The notes beneath the pieces were generated by a model. It saw only the letters and a program-made list of their open reading frames with translations. It did no database searches and was not told the origin of the DNA. From Rhynchonema sp. JSB1_4 (lineage: Eukaryota > Nematoda > Chromadorea > Monhysterida > Xyalidae), in the NCBI GenBank assembly GCA_030248065.1, contig JASAMV010002805.1, positions 1 to 64,000 of the forward strand: 64,000 nucleotides of DNA, in the 5' to 3' direction. Below are positions 36,623 through 50,019 of the stretch, piece by piece. Each line of letters begins with the position of its first letter. Positions within the stretch are counted from its first letter, which is position 1. Position numbers and translations under genes: made by a program.

Positions 36623-39600
36623 GCCGCTCGTGCTACCATGTGATTTTAAAACACAAATTTGCACCACCCCGGATATTATTTTGCGATATTTGTGGATGTT
36701 TTACGTTCCTGTGTGTATAATTATTACGACGCGAAACGAAAAGCTCAACGTTCTCGCACTGATTCCAAAAATATTGAAATCGTAATATACATAATACTGG
36801 GTTTATCCTTCCGTTTCTCCGATTCTGTGAAAGTTTTCTGGCTAAAATTGCCACAAATTATATTTGTACCACGTGGTGTGTGCGTGTTGGTTTGCTAGAT
36901 ATGTGTGCTGCTGCCTTCGTTTGTTTGCACTGATAAAATGCGCGAAATGTTCGAAATACCCACCAGAGCAATCCCGGTCACTGTTTGGACTCTAACCCCG
37001 GCAAAGTGTGGCAGCTGTACAACGATTCAAACATCGTTCATTTCGTGGGTACCGGTCTGCCACATTTGTTATGCACTGTCTATGTCTGTGGGTTGGCAGC
37101 CACGAAAATGACCCAGCAACTGGTTTTATCAGCGAATCCCGTGAGACGCAGCCAAGTGTCAATCAAGCCCAAATCCGGTTTACTGCCTGGTGTCCCTCTG
37201 CGTGACTCCGCTGGTTATTCATTTTGAAGCCGATAGTGGCAAAAACAGACACACAAACAAGTTTGCCATGGTCGCCTTCCCAATGGGTCGTGCTTGGTTG
37301 TTCTTGTGAATGTGCGTGTGTGTGTGTGACGCTCACAAGTTCGCAGTTGAAACAAACGGACGGCCCCCGGAGAGCTGACCTCAAGTCGAAAACAGCCCTT
37401 CGGCATAAAAACTTGAACTACTGTTGTCTACAAGTGCGTTAATGACAAAAACGTTTCACAACGCTGGGCCTCTCTCGCCCATTTGAAATTGTCAACCTTG
37501 TACACCCTCGAAGAACAAAATTCGTCGACAGTAAATTTCTTTTATACAGATTTTTTACACTGTATAATTGCACAGTCATTTTTTTAACAAACACAACTAT
37601 AGTGGTAAGCAATGGACAAAATCATTTTTTCGCAAATCAAAAATAATATGGTTGAATTCTAAAAAATTCACGAATTCGGAGCAAAAATCGCAACGAAAAA
37701 CTTCAGCAGTATTTTTTAGTTTGAAAAGGCAGGTGGGGCAATCGGTGAAGACATCTCAGCCCAATTCTAACACCAATTTTGTAGCTCTAGAAACTAAACA
37801 TTTTTAGGTATTGAATGTGAAACTCGAAAAACTGTATAAACACTCGTACATAAGTAGACCCAACAATTCGATTCAAGTGTATCACCGCGTCCTCAGAGTG
37901 GTCGGCCAAGTGGTACACACAGTGTGAAACATTATAAACAACGGGATGATGAAAGTACAAAAAAAGATCGCAGAGCTCCATCAATTGAACAGTAAAGTGG
38001 AAATATATGAGGAAACGAAAGCACAAAGTCGCAGTAACCAGAATCCTGTTTTCCGAAACGTCGCTTCGCTTGAAAGAATCCCTAAATTATCAGATGCGAG
38101 CTACAATTAATGTTCAAACTTGCGACATTTCGAAAAATTTCTTTTTGAGTCTCACGGCAGTTCCATCAGTGAAATAATAGGTAGTAATGTAACGTTACTC
38201 ATTATGAGTACAAATGAGACATTTTTAACCAGAATACAGTATCAAGAATTAAGTATCGTGCTGTACAAAAGTCACATTATGCGAAAATAGTACGTGTTCG
38301 ATTATCACATCCTATCGTGGACTATTTGTGATGTTTCACCTGAATGTCCATTGCGACTGCAACGCTCGCTGTGAGTTTGTGAGATTTTGAGCGGCATAGT
38401 CTGTGGAGTCAACGGTAGGTGGAGTTGACGGGTAATGTTGCGCCATACCATATGGAGGTGGGGCTGCAATGGGTGATTGACACTGTTAATGAAAACTATT
38501 TTCGCATGATTTAGCCATGTCTTTGTGCACCTATATGTAGGTATACTGTATGCATAGTAAATACAAATCATGCGTTCCCTCGATTTTATATGACATGAGC
38601 ACTGAAATACATCTTTCTTGTGTTGAAAAATAAATACCACGATTTTTTTCAGAGCGTATTCAGTTTTAAGTGTCCGGTACACAGCTTCTCCCATTCAAAT
38701 CGGAACACCTCTCAAGTGCGCCACACACACTCAAGCCGCTTGAAAAGCATCAACTAAACTTTCAACTGAGCTACTCAAAAGCCTTGTGTCATTGAATGCC
38801 AAATGGCATCGAATAACTTACGAACATGCTTAATTGAGGCCAAATGGATGCACGTCTTTACATCAGCCATCTTGAGTGTGCTCTGGTGTTTAACTGGGCA
38901 TCACCCAGCAAGAAACGAGCCCCTTTTTGCGAACTCTGTCTGTTTTTATACATCCATAGCCGTCATATTAGCACTTTTATAGTTCGTCTCGTTTTGTGTT
39001 TGTTGCACGCACTTATTCCAGTGGCGCTGCTCTCATAAAACCGGTAGAAGGTTGAGAGCAAGCACAGGAATTTGTAATGTGCCGGGCCGACAGTGCCGAT
39101 AATATGACAAACGTGGCCAGAGGTGTAATGATGTAGCGAAACTTTTAACGACAAAACACCGCACTCGACAAAGAAGACGCATTTGGCGGACTAACAGGGG
39201 CATCAAGAGCGCGCTCGGAACCTATCCAGAAAACGAAACGCTACATTACCAACGGTACCCACGAAGTTCCCTAACCAAACTTTTGTTTTGTCGTCATCAA
39301 CATATGCAGAGAGTGCGGAGCGAAGCATGTGGAGTTGGTGTTGGGTTTGTGTATACTTTTTTACAACTTTGGTCTCTCACAAGTCAACTGTTACTTTTGC
39401 GACGCCCCCGCCGTCAGTCAACTGGTGATGACAATTTCAAAGCATTGTTGTCACTTACACATGTCAACACACACGCATATGAGCTTGGAGTTCAACTCTT
39501 GTCACTTGCCCCCGTCACTCGGCCTGTCATGGTGCAGAGATTTTACGGCTGCCCCCTCTTCAACTCAATACACAGAGACACGTGTGTGCGTGTGTTCTTT

Positions 39601-40973
39601 TACGAATTCATTTAAGGGGCAGTGGGCTGCTTGCTGCTGCTATTAACCCCCCACCATGGACAGGGCTCTCTAGATCGACACGAAAACAGTCACATATACG
39701 AAAGTCGTCGGTCGGTAAAACAAAGTCACTTAACGGTCGCACCCGCCCACCTACAGTATCACATAAAATGCCGCAATTTGGCCACTCTGCTCCCGTGTGT
39801 GCGCATGTTTCAAACGGGCTGTCTCTCGACTTAAAACGCAACGGCGCGAAAGCTCAACTGAATTAACGAATCAGTGCAGTGGCACACACACACGCTGCTA
39901 GTATCAAACTCACTAACATCTGCTCACTAACTACACGAGGAGGTACACTCGCGCTGCTTTGCAACAGTAAGCCGTTATGGTCAGTTGGTGAGCACCATGT
40001 GTCTTATATGTGTCTACCCTTCGATATGCCCCAACGAACGCAATTTTGGTACCCAACAAACAAGTAGGTATACCTACGTATACTCGGTCATGGACGCATC
40101 TGCATAAATGTATACGGACGCGCAAGTTGCGGCGCACAGATTACGCTTGGCCGCGCGCGCCATTGCTGTTGCTCAAATCATGGCTGACTCGTCACACGCG
40201 TGCTGAGGCACTCGCAGTCAAGTTTGTGTCAGTCCTAAGATTTGATGCGAACTACATAGGTGCCATGGGTGAATTTGGTGGCACTGACGACAATGTTGGA
40301 AAAGTGTTTTGAAATGCTGCTATTGTTGTGTCAAAATAAACATCATCGAACAGCAACAGAGACGAAAAATGCACACGCATTGATGTCCCTGAAACAACGA
40401 CAAACTGGCGGGATATGCCGAAAACCGTTTTTCTTTTCGACATTTCGCTAATAAATCAGACACACTGCAAACAATAAAATATGCTCATACGACCGTGTCG
40501 CGCCCCACTGGTTTCGTCGTAAAACCGAACATTGCGAAGCGAACACTTTTTCAACAGCAAAATCGTGCCAATATAAAATTTTCTGCTGCTTTGTATATGT
40601 ACCGCCAGCTATCGGTCGCAACTCAACGGTTTCAGAGTACAGTGGTGTAAAAAGTTTGCAAGGCCTTATCAACACATGCGCACGGAGAAGGTGCTGGTTT
40701 ATGATTTGTGCACTGCTGTAAAATGCAGCTGTTTTCGACACACGCAATAAAAACAGTATAAATTCTACTGGCAGCCGGCATCGAAATTTGAGCACTTGTT
40801 CCCCGACAACGGCAACCTTGCATTCTGTCCCCACGATTAGGACGAATGAACGAAAGGGTGCACGTACACTTGTCGGTTTGCAGTTGATTGGCTTGCCAAT
40901 TGAGCAACACATACGCGCACACACACACCTATTGGTCACACTCAACCAAAACACAAATAAAACAGAAACCTAC
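36623..40973. other. Intergenic, no recognisable gene; may hold 3' exons of the Shisa-like gene
   Basis: 4.3 kb between the end of the ZP/PAN gene and the last exon found of the minus-strand Shisa-like gene. No frame carries recognisable motifs. The missing terminal exon(s) of the minus-strand gene must lie left of 40974. One TGATGTTTCA copy is at 38329. Confidence 0.5.
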
Positions 40974-43683
40974 CATCGAACAACAACGGTTTCGGCTCCT
41001 CGGACGTGCGCGGTCTGCCGTATTGGGCAGTGCGATGTTGGACGTTAGTGTTGGACGTGGAATTGTTGGTGAGCGACGCGCTGATGAGTGAACCGGACCC
41101 GGCCGAACTACGGGGTCGACTACCATTGTTTGAGAGATGACCACTGCTGTTGGTGGTCGAGCCCAACACGGCAGGCGTGGACAGCGTGGTCGGACGGGGT
41201 CGATGCACCACCGGACCACCGATCGATGATCGATGATGACCACCGTGATGTGACGACGTGTTGGAGCATGCTGAAACATTTGCATACATGTATGCGTGTA
41301 ATAATGATGGTGAATTTGATGCGAGTTGCATGTGCGGCGTGTTTTTGGTTTCAAAATTTGATCAGTATTCATAGACGGTTGGGGCACGACGTAATCGTCG
41401 ATGCGATTGCACCAGACGAATGCATGATTCTAAAAACACATTCGAGCTGGTTTTAAGTATAGTACGTTTGAGGACCTGTTGCTCAAGATAAACAAGGCTT
41501 TGGATATCATCTCATCACATGCCGCACTGTTACGAACACGCTGGAGGTATTGAATATGCACCCAATATATGTAGTGAGCAATCATACGGACCGTATCTGG
41601 CTTTGCGTTCCTTCCACCGATACAGCGGACAGGCCCGATGTCGCATGCACACGAACAGCGTTACCCCGAGCACCAGCACCGATACGCCCAGAATCATTGC
41701 CAGCATCACTGGAAGCTCGCTGAAACACGCAAATTTGAATTTGAATTTTTATCACATTTGTAGTTTCGGGAATTGTGTATGCATTCCCCACGTCGTAACT
41801 CCATTCCTCCCACCCAGCTCAGGGTTTCACCAAAAATCGTACCAAACCATTTTGTCATCACTGTGGATTGTGTGCTTGTGCTGTGACCACATGTCCAAAA
41901 AACAAAAATGTACATTGATGATGGATGATGCTTGCATTGTGCATGTACCAGGTAGACACAGAAGCGCCGTGCCTGGGTCATGTGCCCCAAGCCAACTCAT
42001 TTCATATTCAATTCCCTCCACCCAAAGCAGCTGCCCTGAAACCCACAAAACCACAGATTTCAGACCTCTGTCAGCCGCCTTACGTTGTATACTACATTAC
42101 CTATACCTGTTGAATACATAAAATGGAAGCCCCTCTCATATACATTATGCATATAGCTCTGCTGGCTAATGTTCCATAAATCGCAGTCATAATAACATCA
42201 TAGCCAGGTTCCAATTCATTTGTTGCCGGCATGGCCGGCCAACTAAAATGGCTTCAGGGCTTTAATACCGCGTTAATACTGAAAGCTGGTTAGGCGAGCA
42301 GTGAACGGACTTAATTAAAAACTGCACCAGGTATAAGGGTTACATAACATGCCAACCGAGTAAATGCACCTGCTGCCGTGAGCGGTATGTGAGTGAACCA
42401 GCACCATAAATAACGCATGGTGCCGTTTGGCTGACTGCTAATTGTGGTGGCCATATTATGCTTTGAATGTTTGGTATGTACATGTAATGCATTAATATGC
42501 ACTTGTCCGCACATGGCAAGACCGTGAATCATCATAACTAATTGACAAACACAAGACTGGACCGCAGCCGACCTCTGTGCTCTGCTCTGACAGGCACACC
42601 ATCAAACGGCACTGCTTTTGAAATTGAAATTGTACAACTTTGTGCACCAAAGTGTATAAGTGACTGGAATCAAACTGAAACACACACCTCAAACATCATT
42701 ACGTGGGTCAACGCAACGACCACTAGGGGATCCAGGGGGCACAGGGGCCTTTGCCAGTATGGGAACAAGCTCAAAATAAAAACTATTTTTAAAAAATTGA
42801 AGATGCATTGATAAAAACAACTTTTGGGATTTGTCCCCTTGGCTGAAAGCTGGATCCCTCACCACTGTCAATGACTAACGTTTAGGTCACGTGTAACGTT
42901 ACATATTATAGTCAATAATCGATCAGTGTACTGTGCTGTAATCTGATGTTTCAAGCACAGTGTAAGCTGTTTAAGCATCACAGCGACCAACTTTCTGAGC
43001 CATTCGGCGTGTTCGCGACTGAGTCTGTCGTGTTCGAGCTGTGCGACCACTACCGTATCACAGCAGTAGAATTCGCCCCTGAATTTCTCACTCGGGCAGC
43101 AGTACATGTCCGTCTTTTTGTCGCCGTAACCGGGACACTCCTTCTTGGTGTCCTTGACCGCCTTCGTGTCACATGAGTACAGTTCGTAGTCCGTTTCGTC
43201 CGACAGTTCCGGTACGGGTTCGGTCCGGTCCGAATCCGGGTTGGTAACGGTTGAAGTACTGGATGGTGCCACCGATGCAGTGCTCGTGGTCGCACCCGAC
43301 ACACAGTCACCTGAATGGATGCGGGTAGAGGGAGATATCGCACATTGTGTTCTGTCTTGCATGACCAACCATGTGAACGGTTTTGCCAGACATTACCGGC
43401 CCGAACCGATCAACAACTTTGACGTCGACCACTATTATGGTGGTAGAATTTATTATGCTAAATTACGCTGCCCCGCATGCCCTTTTATGTCGGTGAGAAA
43501 TTTGGTGCTTTAAGAAATGACACCATGACTTTCTTGTCCCGGATGACTAGACACATTCAAGTTAAAAAACTTACGTGTGAGAAGTAGAAGTAATGAAAGC
43601 ACAAGGATCGATTTGGAATAAACGCTTGGGATCACGTTCACATTATACTTTGACCGAAATATTCGGCCCCAGAATAAATTCAT
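40974..43683 (-). CDS. Shisa/CX-module-like single-pass membrane protein (3' end unresolved)
   Basis: Minus-strand exons with matching phases: 43683-43575, 43310-42992, 41719-41592 and 41270-40974. The last ends at a donor, so more exons follow to the left. Exon 1 encodes a signal-like hydrophobic stretch (SKSILVLSLLLLLT). Exon 2 has a Ser/Thr-rich region, then a cysteine module (YELYSCDTKAVKDTKKECP, DMYCCPSEKFRGEFYCCD) with paired Cys as in Shisa, WBP1 and VOPP1 proteins. Exon 3 is the TM helix (VMLAMILGVSVLVLGVTLFV) with a juxtamembrane CMRHRACPLYRWK. Exon 4 is a Ser/Asn/Thr-rich cytoplasmic tail. Shisa-type proteins regulate receptor trafficking; function here is unproven. Alternative start at 43701 adds six residues. 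Confidence 0.7.
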
Positions 43684-46600
43684 GCCGATGGTATTTCGCA
43701 ATTATTTTTATCTGAAATACAAGAACTTCATAGAAGTTTAGAAGTTATCAGACTGCTTCTCACAGCTTTCCATGGTGTCAATGTTATATGTTTTAAAGAC
43801 ACTTTTCAGACAACACCATTACCGTCGAGTGTGCTTTTCAGCTGCAGCCCGCCAAAATTTGACGCCCTAACGATGCATAAAAACCACAGAAAATAACAGT
43901 TGTGAGCGAACACTCAAACTTTTTCGTGAAGGTGATGCATCACCCAATGTGTCTACTTGTCATCAACTGTGCACCACACGTTTGGAATATATCAAGTGCT
44001 TGGAACGTTTGCACAAAAAAGGTTCCCAGGGCGCACAGAAATTCTGAAGTTTCCAGCCTCGGATTGAATATAAGATAAAGATAGAGCGTATCAAAAACGA
44101 AGCCAATCCATAAAACATTGTGCAGAGACACACGCAAACACAAACATGCGGAGCAGAAGAGCGAAGGAAGGAAACAGCGGCCATCTGCGGAGTGGGCACC
44201 CTTCCGTGCACAGAGTGTGTGTTGCAACAAGAAAAAGCAAAAAGTTAAGAACACGCGCCAACTTTGGTCTGCTGTACATACAGTTGTTGCTGCCTCAAAA
44301 ATGCCATCGGCGACATTAGCGGACGCACAAAAAAACAAATCGCCCTCTGCTGGTGGTGCGAGACAAATGTCAGCAGCCAGCCAAACTTGCGGCTGAAGGT
44401 TCTTCTTGGGGATGCAGCATCCATGTACATAGGCCAACACTGTTAATTGCTGCGACTCTGAACGTGGTACATACCTAACATCTTCATAGGATGTGCTTTT
44501 TTTGAGGCCACAATATGGCCTGAAATCGAGTTTTGTCACATGAAACTTCATCGCGCCCGCCGTCTCATAAAAACGACGCGGCCTCATCCTGTTCTGTTTC
44601 TAAAGCCCCCGATCCCGTTTACCACCCACTTCTACGGCTTCAAGATTATGGTGGAAGAACAAAAATTTGTATGAGCCGAACTTTGGAGCTAAATTTCGGG
44701 ATGGAGGCTCGTGGAGAGTCTTTTGTCAAAAGTTATGCTTCGGAGCAAATAAAACCATGCCATACTCTATGTCATACCACGCCTCATTTTAGTAGCAGAA
44801 AGAGGAACAATGCAAGTTTCAGGCACCATGGTCTAGGGGCGCCACCTTGTGTATTACTACATTGTGCTGCAAAATGTGCACTACATGCAAATATGAAAGC
44901 GATGGTTCAAATCTCAGTGGACTGCGGGGCGGTTGCTGATGTGATCAAGAACTTTCGCCGCATGTCGCACGCTAACGGTACTGGTATAAGCCGGGAAACG
45001 AACATGAGCACCAACTTTGGCAACATTTTCAGACTAAGACTTGGAGTTGGGATATGCATTTCAAGCCCACAACCAAATCGGCGACGTGTCAAACCGCTAA
45101 ATCACTCACGTCTGTCCATATAAACAGAAGTGATCGCTTTGTTTCAACCATGTGTGGCAACAGAATCAGTGGCGCAACTGTGTCCCAACTGGTGCAGTGC
45201 CCGTGGACGCAAAAGAACAATTCCGAGATAAATAGTCGACCGTTTGGCACCGAAAGATTGAGAAGTCGCTCTCTTTCTCGCTGCAGCCGCGTGTCCCCAA
45301 AGACCACGGAAGGGCTCAAGACAAAAGCTCGCAGATTTGTCGGGTTCCAAACTTTGAGACAGTATTAGAAAAAGTGGGAAAGATTTATGCGCTTCTCTGA
45401 CAACGACCAAGTATGACAGACAAAGACGTGTGGTACTCACGAACCTGATATGGCTATGATTTCAGCATTGAGCATTACTTGCAGCGGTTGGCATACTATC
45501 TGTATACCTGCGCGTGCGCATTTTACATTTTGATATAAAAGTGCGCTGCGATTGCAATAAAGAGGAGAAGTATTAAGACAAAAAAACGGCGCGCCCTTCG
45601 ATCGATTTATGTATGGCAAAGCACAATGCAAAAGTTGGAGTACGCATCAAATCAAAGCATAAGCTCAGTGAAAGAACTAAATCATGCAACATGGTGGAAG
45701 AAAACAGAAAACTTTTGCTGAAGACTGAATAAACGAGCTCAACAGTGAAGCACGATAAGAGCGGAAGTTTGAAGCGAAACAAACAAACAAACACACCCTA
45801 CCCAAGTCACAATGTGCCATTTTGCAATCAAGTAAAAATGCAATCATTACGGTCAGGTTGCGCTCTCCACAGAGTGAATACACACGTGAACAATCAAATC
45901 AACTGCAAAGAGACGAATCAAGACAAAACGTGTCGTGATGGCAGCAAGGGTTATAATCATGGTACAGGTCAGAAAGGCCAACACGTTGATTGTGCTGAAA
46001 ACCAGCAGAACATTTTCTCTGAGCTAAAGACAAACTATAAACCATGTTGGATGGCGCCAGACTGGTCAAATCGAATGAACATCGGTCGGTCGGACCGGGG
46101 TCGAATTCAAAAACCAAAGGACTCTGGCTGTACCGAGGCACAGAAAAGTGTTCGCCGTGCTCTTGGGCTGAGAGGTACACTTTGACTTGCTGCTTTGTGG
46201 CACGGGGAAATTAGCCGAGTTGCTGCTTGGTTGGTGCAGCAAGCAGATAGACTAAATACGGTTCTTCGTTCAGTCTGAGTCTTGGGAGCGTATGAGGAAG
46301 TTCACCCCGCCTACAATACGTACTAGGTACACTTTAACGATCGCACGAAACCGTTTTCAAACGCAAAACATGCGCGCATGCCAACGCACTCGCGGAAAAA
46401 ACAAATGCGTGGAGCTCTGTTCTGGCATGAAAACAGGAATGACAGAATTTGGCTGGACTCTGGAACAGTGGTGGCGGCATTAGGTGAGGGAGTAGGAGCA
46501 TTGAGGCCAAAGTTTATGTGCCATGAGTGTGCGTTCACGTGTACGTTTATTGCGCATGCAACCACACACAAAAATACACTTGGGTGGTCGGGGACCGTTG

Positions 46601-49600
46601 GCAGAGTATACCAACTGCTGCTGCTTTTTGGTTTTTATGAAACGAACTGCAATCATATGATCGCATGGAGTGTGACGGGCATGTCCGGCAGCTAATCCGA
46701 TTTGAGCCGATTGATTTGTGTCCAGCTGCACAGGGTAAGGGTACATATACCTATGGGTGCACGGTTATGAGCATTTTTGCAAATGCCCTGTATGTTTTGC
46801 AAGGTACTCACAGATGCCAAGCCACTGGTGAAACAGAAGCCAGCAGTGTGGGCTGATACCAGAGGCAGGCAAGTCAAAGTGATATGAAAGAAAAGCATAA
46901 GCGCGTGAAACACGACCCATAAAAGCAGTTAGACACAAGCAGCAGTCATGGGCCACCAAGATCAAGACCCAGCTGCCTGTAATTGAAGTCTGACTAGCAG
47001 GTCGCTAAGTGTGCAGCAAGGTATACAATAACAAGGCATAACTCCACGCGTGCGTGTACCATAACTGTATTTGAAACATGGCGCAAATCTTGTTGGATGA
47101 AATTACATGACAAATATAGTAATATGACTGCGTATATGTGCAGTATACAAAATTGAGGTGAACCTAGAAAGCGCAAATGACAATTACTTACATACAGAAT
47201 CGCACCGCGCAAAAGCAGCGCGAAAGTTTAAAAGCGAGGGAAGAGGGCAAGCTTTAACGAGGGCGCGTTAATGAAAACAACCACTGTACCGGAACGGCCT
47301 TCGGCACAATCACACAAACGAAAGTGGGATGCGGGGCTCAAGCTCAACGACGATCTTTATGTGAGATGACTGCCTTTGAGCGCACAGCATGTACGATGGG
47401 AGAGCAAGTTGCGGATGCAAAAGAGCACATGTGCAAGTGAGGCGACGTGTGTATGCGTATGTACATGTACACTGCTTTTTGCATGTCACACAGTGTGTGC
47501 TGGTGGGCAAAAATGTGCTCAGCGAACCAGCAGCCCGCCAGCAGCCAACCACATGTACTACATACAAGGGACGACACACACACACAGAAGGGAGGGAGAC
47601 AGTGTCGCGTTATAGATGTATACGTTGGAACACTGCTGTGACTGCTAGTGTTTAGCGTAGTGCACAAGCAGTGCAGCGGCAGCGGCATACCAAGCGCGCA
47701 TCTGCTGCACCCAACACGCACACGGACTCTGTGTGCCATCATAGATTGAGTCCAGGCTCATCCACGACTTTGCCAGCAGACTTGACTCCGCCTGCTCTGC
47801 AGCACTGACTGATGAAGGGCACCCTTTTTGGAAGGGCAAGATCGACCCACCAAAATGTGGGATGAACCTGCAGGGAGAGTGGGAGAAGTGGTGCCCAAAA
47901 CCGTGACATATCCAATGTGGACCTGACAAACAGGGTGATATTTTCGGTTTAAGCAGTTGCTGGTCGAGGTGTGTGCATACACAGAGGGCATAAACTTCCG
48001 AGTCCGCCCCGCTGCTTGCAGGCAGCACACGTTGGGGCGCAAAAAACACATGACCATGCGATGATAACACAAACTTGACGCAAATCATAACAAAGTCTCC
48101 ACTATGTATGTACCATACGGGTATGGCTCCTGCGCCCGTAACAATAATAAACATAAAAAACCTATGATACACTAGTCCACCAGACCATCCCATATACCTA
48201 AACATTGCATAGCGACAGTGTCTATGTGTGCCCGATTTGAGGGTTGCGGTCAATCGGTTGGATTAAGCCTGACGGCTTGTGGCTTACACAAGTATTGCAT
48301 GACCGAGTGGGCAGAGAGACAGCTTACGGATAAAATAAACAATATAATGCGGCCGGACAGGGCTATAGCAAGTTATGGAGGACAGACACACACACACACA
48401 CAGCTACATGAAGGGGTTTACAGTGATCAGCTGTGGCACCAAATCATCCCACATGGTACACTTATGTACATTATATAAGGTTACGGCACGTTTTGGAAAA
48501 GTAACGAAAGTCAACTGCGAGCGTAAATCTGTCCCGGAAACATCGGCGCACTCCGACCATGAATAAGGAACTGTGCGTACAATTCTGAGAGAGCTCAGCT
48601 GCGCTCGTTAATTCGCCTCTTTGCAGATTCCGAGCCCGCGGCTCTTTACCTCAAGGCGATTATCCATTGAATCCAACAGTTTTTTCACCTAAACGAGCTT
48701 AACCGGCAGCAGTATGTTTACTTTAAGTTGTGTATTCAACACTGCAGTCGCAAGTACGCAACAACGCATAAACACGCACGCTGGTTTTATTTTTCGTAAA
48801 TCAACGCAATGTTTGGTGCACCGGCCGCCGTTTATTGATGCAAAACCAGTTGCTGAATCATAATGCTGCCTCGACGTTGTGTGTAAGCGACAGACGCTAT
48901 CCATTACAGCAGCCCTTCAAACCTATTTTGCTGCACAAAAATAATAATAAAACTTTTATTACCAATCGTTTTCAATCGTCCCGCGTTTTGTCCATAATAT
49001 CATGCAGCAAATAGACACTGCCCAGCTGAGCGAAGGCGCGATAAGCACAGACCAAGATCCCTACCGATGGCCAGTGGTATATTCATCGGTCTGATGTTTC
49101 ATTATATGGGGTGCAATTTTTACTGGATACGGTCGTGCCAACATATCAAGGTGACTAGAGAGAACTATGGTACCCACCAATCTATCCGTGGTGCTACACA
49201 CCTTGACCCAAATCGAGGATTCAAGGGATGTCCTGTTGTCCCGTCGTGCTTGCTGTCTCGGCAATAAAAAATTAATCTGAGAAACTGAGCATGTGCTTTG
49301 CGCACCACCGGGGTACATTTTATTAATAACCAAAACAATCACGCTTTTTTAGTGACGAGAGGACAATGGTACGACCTACAGTATATGTACATACATTGTA
49401 CAGCTAGAATTCTAAGTGCTACAAAGCGCTCAATATCATGGGCACGCAGTTCGGATGACGAGACGATGTTTCAGCAGAGTTTGCACGTCTTTTGGCAATA
49501 CTGTACCATAACTTTTTCGAAAGTTCTCTGACCGCAATAAGACAAATAGAATGGACAGTCGAGAAATTTGTCGCTGCATGATTGAGCTGAAAAGAAATCT

Positions 49601-50019
49601 TTTGTACCGAATTGGAAAAATTACAAACAAAAGTCAATAAAAGATGAATGAGGACAGCAAAGGAAAGGACCTGGTTGTTGGGTGGTGGTGGTTGTGTGAC
49701 GTGTTTGGGTGTGGGGCACGTTTGATAAATGGTCATCACGTCGCTTTGCTATGGACGTCGCACAGTTGTAGAGTTTGTTGATCTGCAGTGGATAAGTTCT
49801 GTTGTCCTTGTTAGGCCCGGACAATGAATACAACTTGGAAAGCGGTACTCGGGGGACCCAGAGGTTTATATTGATTGACGCTCGTTCCCAGCAGTAGACA
49901 ACAGGCCCTGGCTCAGGCAGGGACACCATCAAAGTTAAGCTTAGCCTCTGGCCTGGGCTCAGGTGTTGGCATTCATACTGTAGGTCCAGGCCTATAAGTC
50001 TGAGCCTTAATCTGTTGAA
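43684..50019. other. Intergenic, no recognisable gene
   Basis: 6.3 kb between two minus-strand genes. Three long but motif-free open frames occur (215 codons minus at 43940-44587, 196 codons plus at 44533-45123, 202 codons minus at 47645-48253). None has family features, a convincing amino-acid pattern or splice partners, so I do not call them genes. An (AC)n microsatellite lies near 48384-48402. Confidence 0.45.

Noticed and set aside
40448..40954. 168-codon minus-strand open frame
   Set aside because: No motif, no splice neighbours, and it overlaps the intron after the Shisa-like tail exon.
44831..44915. A-box and B-box-like sequences suggesting a tRNA
   Set aside because: The boxes are too far apart and the T-arm does not pair.
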